In this document: positions 8,734 through 17,713 of the stretch, in pieces
How the letters are laid out: the number at the start of each line of letters is the position of its first letter
Position numbering within the stretch: position 1 is the stretch's first letter
Assembly (NCBI GenBank): GCA_024704765.1
Contig: JAKMXF010000324.1
Span: 280,675 to 344,674, forward strand
Direction of reading: 5' to 3'
DNA length: 64,000 nucleotides
DNA from: Oopsacas minuta
Lineage: Eukaryota; Porifera; Hexactinellida; Lyssacinosida; Leucopsacidae
Position numbers and translations under genes: made by a program
Notes under the pieces: generated by a model
The model's input: only the letters and a program-made list of their open reading frames with translations
Database searches by the model: none
What the model was told of the DNA's origin: nothing

Positions 8734-11582
8734 ATGAGCTCATCAAAAGGTGTTACAAAATCAAAAGCACAAAGTGCTAAAGAGAGCAGAGCTACAAAAC
8801 AGCAAGAAACAGGTGCTTGTAAGAATCCTTCTCAGCACGATAAACCCTCTACTAAATCGCCTTCTAAAACAACTGAATATTGTTCGAAGAAATATCCTAC
8901 AACTTCTCCTAGTGTAAAACACAAACCTCAAGGAGGTCCGTATAAAGATATAAAATCTGAACACGGGTATGTCCCTCCCAACAGACCAAGTTATGCTACT
9001 CTAGGTAGTTCTCTTACAGTGATTATAAATTTCTTCCCAATTAAAATACCAAACATAACTATACACCAGTATGACGTCACAATATTCGATTCATCCACTG
9101 GTGGTGAAAATGACGAAAAAACCGAGGAACAAACAGCTGAGTACAGACGTACTGTTAGCAACAAATACGTGTGTAGAAATGTAATAAATGTGTTATCTAA
9201 TACGCAATTAAAGAGCGAATACCCAGCTTATGATGGTCGATCTATTCTCTATCTAAAAGATCGTATAGATGTACGCAGATACACTGTAGAATGGAAAGAT
9301 GAGGAAGATGGTAAGAGAGTTAGACAGCATGAAGTTGTGCTAAAACACACTGCACACATTGATCTATCTGTTATAACAGGATTAACTCAACGGGAACATC
9401 AGTTTGATTCAATGACTAATCATGATGAATTCCTAAGTCGCCATCAGGTTGCTACGAATGCGGTAGATACTATCTTCAAACAATTCGCAGCTGCCAGATA
9501 TACCCCATCGGGTAGAGGTTTTTACTGGTATTGTAAGGGTCGAGACTTTGATTTGGGTTCAGAACTTGAACTTTGGAAAGGATTTACACAATCTGCGAGG
9601 CCTGGTCAGAAACAGGCGTATTTGAATATTAACATGTCATATCGTCCATGTATTAAACCGTGGTATCTACTTGACTACCTCTGGGAAGTTTTATATTATC
9701 TCAAAGATTTCGAAGAATTATGTAATGAAGCTATACTGGAAGATGCTGCTAAGGAAATATTCTATCTAGAATTGTATACTGACCATCTAGGGCATAAACG
9801 TAAGTATAAGGTAAAACGAGATAAGGTTTTCCTTCAACCTGCAAATAAAGAGACATTCCTATGCGATGGAAAGGTAGTTACGGTGCAAAAATATTTCAAA
9901 AATCATTATAAAAAGGAGCTAAAATACCCCGATCTTCCCTGTATCGATGTCGGAAGAGGCGATAAGGTAATCGCGTTACCAATGGAGATCTGTTATATAA
10001 AAGAAGGTCAAAGGTCAAATAATGAAATGACCTCTAAACAGAAGCGTAAAATGGTTGAAACGACTTCTGTGCCTCCTATTAACAGACAAGATGATATCAA
10101 ATCTATAGCAATTGAAATGTTACCTCCTGATGATCCGTTACGAAATTACTACAAAATCGAAACCAGTAACGCTATGGTCAAGGCGGAGTGTCGCCAGTTA
10201 CCACCTCCAGTGATAAACTATAACAAAAATACTTCTCTCAAACCAAACTATGGAAAGTGGCAATTAGGCGGTTATAAATTGGTTGAACCTATTCCAGTAT
10301 ATTTATGGGCTATCCTACACTTCAGTAATTTCAGTAAAGAAGATGGGTACGTCCGTTATAATGCATTTATTAATCAAATGCAGAGGCAAGCTGGCGATAA
10401 AGGCATTCATATGGAAAGGCCAGTAAATGAGAAAATATTAACAGAAGTAATTTAAGGAAAGGTTTAGATGAAATTAATACATTGATACGGGATACTTGTG
10501 ATAAACACGGGAGAGAGCTACAGCTAATACTATGTATCATAGACCGTGAGCTAAAAGGCAAATCATTTAACAGTGGTGATATCTACAATAATATTAAGCT
10601 AATAGGAGATTCTAAGCTTAACATAGTTACTCAATGTATTGACCAGAAAAATGCTATAGCAATGAATGGCTCAACTTTAGGCGGAATATGTTTGAAAATT
10701 AACGCTAAACTTGGTGGGATAAATCACTACGCGACGGTACACACCACTGACCCTCTTCTAATTGATACAATGATCTTGGGAGCTGATGTCAATCATCCCA
10801 AGCCAGGGCCTACGATGTATGATTCCCCTTCAATTGCAGTCGCATGTGTTGCATTAGACAGAGAAATATCACGGTATTACAGTACTTGTCGCTTTCAGAA
10901 GAATATATACAATGCAAAACAAAGACAGGAGATTATAGTCGAATTTGAGAGTATGTGTGATGAACTATTAAATGAATACGAAAAGTTTAATAACGAATTG
11001 CCTAAGAAAATTCTATTTTACAGAGACGGAGTGTCAGAAAGTCAATTTCAATTCTGTCTTAACCATGAATTACCAGCAATAAAGCGTGCTTGTATGAAAT
11101 TTGCCAAAGATTTCAACCCTAAAATTACGCTAGTTTGTGTACAGAAGCGACACCATATGAGAATGTTTGAAATACAAAAGGAGAATACTATCAAAAATGT
11201 AAATCCCGGTACATATCTTGATCACACTATAACACATCCATACGAGTATGATTTCTATCTGTGTAGCCACGCGGCCATGAAAGGTACTGCAAGAGCTGCG
11301 CACTATCATGTTCTCCATGATGAGATTAAATACACCCCTAATCAGCTGTTTACCATAACTAATCAGCTGTGTTATTGCTACTCAAGATGCACTAAGTCAG
11401 TTTCAATTCCTCCTCCAGTATATTATGCAGATCTAATAGCTTACAGATATATGAATTGTTTTGACGCTTATAGAGGTAAAAGGAACATTGTACAGAATCA
11501 AGATCCTGATAAAATAGACTGGGATCTTTATCGTAAGAAAGTTAATATTGAAATGCTGCCCGGAAAGATGTTCTGGGCATAA
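8734..11582 (+). CDS. Argonaute (AGO clade) with a one-base frameshift
   Basis: Small-RNA guided silencing protein. Frame 1 (8734-10455) encodes a Lys/Ser-rich tail of about 75 residues, the N domain (residues about 85-230), the linker, and a PAZ domain recognisable from VTVQKYFKNHYKKEL and LPCIDVGRGDK. The frame stops at 10453. The MID and PIWI domains continue in another frame, open from about 10431 to 11582: TQCIDQKNA, KINAKLGG, the catalytic LGADVNHP, Glu in ELLNEYEKF, FYRDGVSESQ and HYHVLHDE, ending MFWA. Thus the slicer tetrad Asp-Glu-Asp-His is present, as is the 5'-phosphate pocket Tyr/Lys/Gln/Lys set. Loss of one A in the A-run at 10432-10435 would explain the break. No intron restores frame. 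It is either an assembly indel or a recent pseudogene. The clade is AGO, not PIWI, by the PIWI-domain motifs. Confidence 0.9.
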
Positions 11583-12166
11583 CAACCAGTATGTAGGTTA
11601 GTTATTTACTCTCAGTAGTTTATAGATATTAGTAGGATTTACAGTTAGGAAGTGCTCGTTCCTTATAAAGGTAGTTATAAGCTAGGTTAGAGGATGTATA
11701 TTTCCCAACTTGTACTTTCAATAATTATTTATTGTAGGTTTCTTGTGTGTGTTTAGATATGATATATTATTGTGTGATATCATATTGTTATGGGTACGGG
11801 GTGATAGAATTGTGTTAAGGGATTAAAGAACTATTATTTATATTGCTTTTTAGAGGAATTTGAAGTATTAGAGTCTGTTAATTCAGTGTATTTTACTGAT
11901 ACAGAGATTCTATCAGTTCCATAGCCATTGAAATTTACAAGCACAATTCTCATCTACTAACTACAGTCAACTCCCATTAGACCGAAGCTTAAAGGGATAA
12001 TTACTTCGATATGACCCATGAATATATGTTGCTTTGACGGTTTGGGAGTACATTTGTCGATATACGCGGGTATTTCGGTATAACAGGAGTTGACTGTAAA
12101 ATAATTCGAATAATGTAAGTCATCTAAACGTCTTTTGTGTAATACTAGTTATATAGAAAATTAGAA
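11583..12166. other. Intergenic region between AGO and the UEV gene
   Basis: AT-rich 3' flank of Argonaute, then a family A element at 11963-12097 directly upstream of the next gene. Nothing else recognised. Confidence 0.6.
11963..12097. repeat. MITE family A copy
   Basis: Begins ACAGTCAACTCCCATTAGAC and ends TATAACAGGAGTTGACTGT, an inverted pair, with the inner GTTTGGGAGTACATTTG word typical of the family. It ends 69 bases before the start codon of the UEV gene. Confidence 0.85.
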
Positions 12167-13207
12167 ATGAGTGGATCTGGAAAAGAAAGTAATGACGCGA
12201 TATCATCTTGCCGTAAGAAACTAATCGATCTACACTATACTAACCCAGAATCAGTTTTAGAACAAGCAATTCAACTCATGGGGTGGTATAAAACGTTAGA
12301 ACTGAAATCAGCTGTTGTAAAGAGAAACGGCAACAGTGATGAACTTATAAAATTATACGGAGAAATTCCAATCTCCCAAAATGGTAGTCATTTGAATATA
12401 CACGGATTCATAACGATTTGGATTGAGAAAAACTTTCCTATCTCAGCGCCGATAATAAAACTTAATCAAACGAATTTTCCTGATATTTTCTTTGAACCTT
12501 TCCTCAACAGGAAGCAATGTATTGTAATATACTCGCCATACTTTGAATGGAACCAGTCAAAGTCAACGCTTATAGATTTGATCCAATTAGTCTGTGTGAA
12601 TTTAAGACAAGTTTGTATGGGTTGGGTATTGTCCGCTAGGGACCAAGAAGATCCCAACTGGTCCATACCCCCTCGACTCTCAATGCCAGGAGGTTTCCAA
12701 CCGTTTCCCCCTATGACTAATCAAAATAACAATCCATTAGAGACATCGCCAATTGGTGCAAGACACCCTTACATGAATCCTGGTCCAATGGGTGCTAATA
12801 TGGTACCACAAAATCGTCCCCCTATGCTCCCTAATCCTCCTCTCCCAATGAGATACCCTAATCATTTTCAACAGCCTATGTTCCCAATACTCCGACAGAC
12901 ATCTGGAGATTTCATTAATTATACTGGTGTTGGTCCAAATCAATTTCCAAGGCAATTTCCTAATAATTATAATCAACCTTATCCCCAACCGCTGCAACCG
13001 CCGCCGCATCCATCCTACTCTCCTCAAAAAATCGCCCCAGTAGCTCCCCCAGTCCAACAGCCAGTTGAAGAACCTCTGAACGGTCTCTCCTCTCCGAATT
13101 CTCCTAGCAAAGACCCTGTAATTTCCTCTCCGCCCCTTCCCGTCATATCTTCACCCCCCGCGGTCCCAGCTTTCGCCAGAAAAGTGCCCGCAACTAAAAC
13201 CACCTAA
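12167..13207 (+). CDS. TSG101-like UEV-domain protein with proline-rich tail
   Basis: The first 145 residues match an E2-variant (UEV) domain as in the ESCRT-I subunit TSG101: KLYGEIPIS, then NIHGFITIWIEKNFPISAPI, and IVIYSPYFEWNQSKSTLIDL. A Tyr stands where an active E2 has its catalytic Cys (compare IYLPYLHEW of TSG101), so ubiquitin binding without conjugation is expected. Residues about 165-340 are rich in Pro, Asn and Gln (for example PQPLQPPPHP), like the TSG101 linker that holds late-domain-type binding sites. The stop at 13205-13207 comes before any coiled coil or steadiness box, which TSG101 needs to assemble ESCRT-I. No further exon with that domain is visible before 14055, so it may be a UEV-only paralog. 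Length 346. Confidence 0.75.
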   Translation: MSGSGKESNDAISSCRKKLIDLHYTNPESVLEQAIQLMGWYKTLELKSAVVKRNGNSDELIKLYGEIPISQNGSHLNIHGFITIWIEKNFPISAPIIKLNQTNFPDIFFEPFLNRKQCIVIYSPYFEWNQSKSTLIDLIQLVCVNLRQVCMGWVLSARDQEDPNWSIPPRLSMPGGFQPFPPMTNQNNNPLETSPIGARHPYMNPGPMGANMVPQNRPPMLPNPPLPMRYPNHFQQPMFPILRQTSGDFINYTGVGPNQFPRQFPNNYNQPYPQPLQPPPHPSYSPQKIAPVAPPVQQPVEEPLNGLSSPNSPSKDPVISSPPLPVISSPPAVPAFARKVPATKTT

Positions 13208-14054
13208 ATACCATGACAATGTCTTTAATGAACAATGTATTGAATGATAATAACGTTCATCAATCACTGCAAGAGTTTCATCCAATTTATGTGTGTACTT
13301 ACTTAATTCATTTATATGTTGTGTTAGATTTCTATACATGTTTATACAGATATGATCCAGTTTGAATGGGAGCTTAATTTATCTTATAATCACTCTCAGA
13401 GTATATTTTATTATTATAATATTGTTTACTGTCTTAGGTGAACAGATAAACTTTATGTTCGCAACGGGGACGAAGAGTGAAGCTATACAAAACTCCTGAC
13501 TCACAAAACTTATAACTCGGATGAGACGTAATTCGGTTAATGTGTACTATTTTGTTTCCCAAGGGAGTACGTCTTATCTGAGTTTACTGTATTATTTATC
13601 CTGAAGGTTTTTGTCATATTTGCATATTCCCGCAATTTTCATGACTTTTCCGATCTATTTTTACAGTTTTCTAACAAATGTACGAATATTGAAAATTCGG
13701 CAGAAATATGTAAATTTTTGGGACAAGTTAAGTCTATTTGAATAGATTTTACTGAGCAAAATTACTACAGTGATTCATAACGAAATGAACACTACCGCAG
13801 GGGGGGTAGATATCGTAATAGCCATACAAACTAGCTAAATTCAACCGATCTTTGCGACTATGCCATGGTCTGTAATGGTTTAGTAACACTGAGTAATCAT
13901 ATCGTCATAACTTACTTACACATTAGCTCTAAAAGAATATTGAAAGTAATTATTAGTAATATTATTAGGCCAAACCTGAATTACTTTAAATAGGGTAACT
14001 TAAGACAAAATAGTAATTAAAGTTTGAAAATACTCACAAACGTAAATTCATCGA
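13208..14054. other. Intergenic region with a family B transposon remnant
   Basis: A degraded Tigger-like element sits at 13511-13590: AACTCGGATGAGACGTA on the left and GTACGTCTTATCTGAGTTTAC on the right form imperfect inverted ends. The remainder is AT-rich promoter/UTR sequence of the flanking genes, with no further gene seen. Confidence 0.6.
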
Positions 14055-15320
14055 ATGGCTACTATACAGAAACCTAATTTTATCGAACAAGTAAAAGAGA
14101 GTAGAAAGAAGATTAGAGACTGCTTCAAGAGGTCGCATGAAGCTCTACAACTCAGAGAGAGTATCCTCCTCTCTCATATTGATCAAATCGAGAAAGATTA
14201 TAATATCAAAAATCAGGAAGTGAATACATTGCTAGAGACTTTGAATAAAGAAATAACACACACCGCAGAGACATTCTCCGCAAATAAACTCACTGACGTT
14301 CATCAAATAATTCAATCGACTATTAACAAGAAGATAACAGAACTAACAGCTGATACAGACAGTAGTATTGAGTTTGAATGGAACAATCAATTCGAGACTG
14401 ACATAGAACAGCTAGGGAGTATTAAGCTTAACAGTCAGACTAACATATCTCCCACCCGCACCTTCCCTCCTCAAGTGAAGCCTGTTGTACCTGACTACAA
14501 GGCTAAACAGCTGCCTACTGCTTACTGCTGTAAGAATTCAGGCAAGAAAGCTCCAGGAGAACTGAGCGGTCCCAGATGTATAGCAGTACATTACCAAACT
14601 GGAAACATTTACATAGCGGATTGTAGCAACGATCGTGTACAAGTATTTAGCTGTAACGGTGACTATCTCTTCATGTTCAGTGAGAAGATGAACCGACCAG
14701 TAGGTATCTGTATAACTCAGAATAAAGTGTTTGTTACACAATGGCATGGTCATTACATTAATAAGTACGAACTAGAAGGGAAACTAATCAAGAGTGTTGG
14801 TAGTTATGGGAATGGAGAAGCTCAATTCCACGGTCCACACGGTCTAGATGTCTCTGATAGAAATAGCAATGTGTATGTATGTGATTCTTATAATAACAGA
14901 GTTCAAATCTTAACTGAAGAACTCAAGTTCCATTCCATACTAGGAATAGACTTGTTTGAGTATCCATGTGTCGTTAAGGTTACAAGAGACAGAGTATTGG
15001 TGCTAGATAAGAGTGATCCGTGTATGTTTGTGTTCAATTCAGATCACGTTCTAACCAACAGACTGATAACTAGAGGTGATGGCGAACAAATAAACAATCC
15101 ATATTGTTTCGACATAGACAGAGACTATAACATCATTATGAGTGATAACAGTAATCACTGTGTATACGTATTCAATCAGGAGGGAGAACAGATACACAAG
15201 TTTGGGAAGCAAGGTCAGGGTATCGGGGAGTTCTATTATCCCTGGGGAATAGCATTAGACAACACAGGACATATTATAGTTGTGTGTCAGAAGGATACTA
15301 ATTGTCTACAATTCTTCTAA
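14055..15320 (+). CDS. Coiled-coil/NHL-repeat protein, family copy 2
   Basis: Complete, single exon, 421 residues, starting MATIQKPNFIEQVKESRKKI. It is closely similar along its whole length to the copy at 5838 (identical runs include [18 protein letters not shown] and [15 protein letters not shown]) and has the same order: N-terminal coiled coil, linker, and NHL propeller ending DTNCLQFF. Differences cluster in the middle of the coiled coil (about residues 55-95) and at propeller loop residues, as expected if binding specificity differs between copies. It has no RING or B-box. The TATA-like ACTTTAAATAGGG sits about 70 bases upstream of the ATG. Confidence 0.85.
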   Translation: MATIQKPNFIEQVKESRKKIRDCFKRSHEALQLRESILLSHIDQIEKDYNIKNQEVNTLLETLNKEITHTAETFSANKLTDVHQIIQSTINKKITELTADTDSSIEFEWNNQFETDIEQLGSIKLNSQTNISPTRTFPPQVKPVVPDYKAKQLPTAYCCKNSGKKAPGELSGPRCIAVHYQTGNIYIADCSNDRVQVFSCNGDYLFMFSEKMNRPVGICITQNKVFVTQWHGHYINKYELEGKLIKSVGSYGNGEAQFHGPHGLDVSDRNSNVYVCDSYNNRVQILTEELKFHSILGIDLFEYPCVVKVTRDRVLVLDKSDPCMFVFNSDHVLTNRLITRGDGEQINNPYCFDIDRDYNIIMSDNSNHCVYVFNQEGEQIHKFGKQGQGIGEFYYPWGIALDNTGHIIVVCQKDTNCLQFF

Positions 15321-15510
15321 CTGACTTTAGTATTTAGAATTTGTGATTGCTATGAAGGCTATGATACTTTAGTTCCCTTTATTCATATTGCTTGATATTG
15401 CGTATTAGCTAAATATTTGTATTTCCAATTGTTACTTTAATACACAACAATTTTAGGCTATTATTTGCCCAAAAAGCACAAACTCTCTCTCTCTATATTT
15501 TTAATAGTGT

Positions 15511-17256
15511 ATGGGTCAAGATAATTCTACACAACAAAATCCAATCACCACTCCTGACAACCACACAATCCTGAATAACTCACAATGGCATAGCTACACA
15601 CAAACTAAATCAAATCTCACAAACAAACCTGGAACAATTTTCACACACAAATACACTTCGCCACAATCCTGGCAAGAAACTATTAATTATCTAAAATATA
15701 TAAGAACATTACGTCATCCAAATATACTCAAATACTCCTCATCTTATACAATACCAAATGACCGTATTGAGCTAATAATATCCCCTACCATATCTCTCAC
15801 ACAATTCATCCCTCACTGCTCAAAGTCAAATACAATTCAGGGTATACGTGAGCTTGTATCGGCTATATTATTCTTACATGATTCAGCTAAAGTCTGTCAT
15901 CTGGGTATTTCTGTTGGAGAAGTATTTATCGATAATTTTAATGGTTGTTGGCTTTTGGGAGGATTTGGATTAGCTCGTAAAATAGTGTCCACTGTGAATA
16001 ATGAGATATTATCATTGGAAAAATTCAATTTATTGAAGAAGCAGTTAAACGAAGACGAAGCAGAACTTACGAATTGTACAAGTATTGATGTGTGGTTGTT
16101 TAAGCAGTTTATTGATGACGTCATTGAAGCGACAAAGTACAATTCATTGCTAGAAGATTTGCTCGATTGGTTAGATACAAATTGGTTTGAATTGCAATTT
16201 GAGGATATTTTAAATCACGAAACTCTGAATAATTCCGTAACAGAAACAATTGAAATGTTGACGAATATTTCTATAATGGATCGACATGCGAAAAGGAAAT
16301 TTCTAGAATCGCTACCCTCGCGATTAAACACACTTGACGAATCTGTTTTGGCGTTCAGAATAACTCAGCTAATATTTTCAACACATTTGTACATGGAACA
16401 ACTTGTCAGGAATAATATTATCCCATTATTGCTAATCCCAAAATGTAAAAAGTTCTCAAAGGAAATATCAGGAAATCAGGAATATATCCTGAATGCTCTT
16501 ATCACAGAGGACACATACAAACAATTCATAGTTCCGCTTATCATACGATTATTCGCTAAACAAGAATTACAATTGAGAGTAATTCTATTAAAATACTTCA
16601 AATATTTTATTTATTTATTTTCATATCAACAACAAACATTGATACATTCACATATAATTTTGGGGCTGAGAGATTCTAGAGAGGAATTGGCTAAACTCAC
16701 ATTTTTCGCTTTAGGAGAGTTGACGAGTTATATGGGAGTACGGGGCGTCACTGGCAAAGAGGTGCGTCCCATTTTCACAGACGTACGACCAAGAGATTAT
16801 CAATTAACAGTGTCAAATAATGACGTAATCGATAATAATATTAATCACATGGATGTTATGCAGCCAATTGAACAAAATTCTGCGAATACAGCAAATGTAC
16901 AAATATCTTGCGAAAACGAGTTATCAGATTTTTTTGAAAATGAGACAAAACAACAGGAAAATATTGAATGTTATAATATTGAAAACCTGAATGAAGCTGA
17001 TTTACTCTCTGAATTAAGGAAACCAAAATTCCATCTCGGGAAGAGAGAGAACAACTTCCCTGAACCTGAAACGGACGAATTATTATTAGTTACAGACGAC
17101 TCTCATAAACAAACCCTCCTCGAATTAAGTCAATTGAATTCTCTTCCAAATAATCCTATTGAGAATGGAATAGACAATCTAACAGATATAGAGTTAGATT
17201 CTAATACAGATAATGGCAAACCTGAAATAGCATGGGAAGATTGGGATCCCTTTTGA
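15511..17256 (+). CDS. SCYL3: SCYL3 (PACE-1)-like pseudokinase
   Basis: Starts MGQDNS, an N-myristoylation signal as in SCYL3 (MGSENS). Residues about 60-240 form a kinase-like lobe (IRTLRHPNILKY) without active-site motifs: the HRD position reads CHLGISVGEVF, and the DFG position reads LGGFGLA. A helical, HEAT-like region follows (VIPLIIRLF-type repeats: IVPLIIRLFAKQELQLRVIL; then LGLRDSREELAKLTFFALG, the SCYL family signature), and then an acidic, disordered tail. SCYL proteins act as scaffolds in Golgi/endosome traffic. The last residues, AWEDWDPF, include a DPF tripeptide of the kind bound by the AP-2 alpha-adaptin ear; that role is inferred. 581 residues, single exon. Confidence 0.83.
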   Translation: MGQDNSTQQNPITTPDNHTILNNSQWHSYTQTKSNLTNKPGTIFTHKYTSPQSWQETINYLKYIRTLRHPNILKYSSSYTIPNDRIELIISPTISLTQFIPHCSKSNTIQGIRELVSAILFLHDSAKVCHLGISVGEVFIDNFNGCWLLGGFGLARKIVSTVNNEILSLEKFNLLKKQLNEDEAELTNCTSIDVWLFKQFIDDVIEATKYNSLLEDLLDWLDTNWFELQFEDILNHETLNNSVTETIEMLTNISIMDRHAKRKFLESLPSRLNTLDESVLAFRITQLIFSTHLYMEQLVRNNIIPLLLIPKCKKFSKEISGNQEYILNALITEDTYKQFIVPLIIRLFAKQELQLRVILLKYFKYFIYLFSYQQQTLIHSHIILGLRDSREELAKLTFFALGELTSYMGVRGVTGKEVRPIFTDVRPRDYQLTVSNNDVIDNNINHMDVMQPIEQNSANTANVQISCENELSDFFENETKQQENIECYNIENLNEADLLSELRKPKFHLGKRENNFPEPETDELLLVTDDSHKQTLLELSQLNSLPNNPIENGIDNLTDIELDSNTDNGKPEIAWEDWDPF

Positions 17257-17280
17257 TATTAATAATTCCAATATCTTTAT

Positions 17281-17308
17281 GTTGTTGTTGTTGTTGTTGT
17301 TGTTGTTG
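17281..17308. repeat. (GTT)n microsatellite
   Basis: Nine tandem GTT units just downstream of the SCYL3-like stop codon. Confidence 0.95.
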
Positions 17309-17339
17309 ACATAATATATTAACAAATGGAGAATATATT

Positions 17340-17656
17340 ACAGTGGCTCTTGTTAATGACAAACTTGTTTCAGCTCCACATGATGTCCGTCTAAGCATGC
17401 GGACCGGTGGTGTTTCATACTCATTATTGTATGACGTTATCATAATACAAAGTGGACTAAAATTCATTAAATATTTCTACTTCTAAATATGTTAATTAAG
17501 CGTGTTAAAGGCGGTCTGTTACTTCTATTCATCCGTTAGTTAGTAAATATATTGTGTAGTTGAATTTCCCTGATCAAAGGGTGAAATAATGACAATATTC
17601 ATGAGGCAGGTAAACTTGATGGCGGCGGTGGAGCTGAACAAGTTTCTAACTAACAG
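17340..17656. repeat. Non-autonomous DNA transposon, family D
   Basis: About 310 bases. The left part reads ACAAACTTGTTTCAGCTCCA and the right part GGAGCTGAACAAGTTTCTAA, an inverted pair. The interior (TTAATTAAGCGTGTTAAAGG, AATAATGACAATATTCATG) is shared in reverse with 62190-62490. The words ACAGTGGC on both outer sides may be an 8-base target duplication, as hAT elements make. It fills most of the SCYL3-SMPD4 interval. Confidence 0.85.
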
Positions 17657-17713
17657 TGGCCACTATAGTAAAGATTTATTGTATTTTCATGATCCCTCTT
17701 CTAGCATTCACTA

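Noticed and set aside
10429..10440. Programmed -1 frameshift in Argonaute
   Set aside because: There is no X-XXY-YYZ slippery heptamer and no evident downstream structure; cellular AGO genes are not known to use one.
10423..10467. A mini-intron repairing the Argonaute frame
   Set aside because: GT at 10423 with any AG at 10443, 10455 or 10466 leaves a stop or the wrong frame, and 22-45-base introns would be exceptional.
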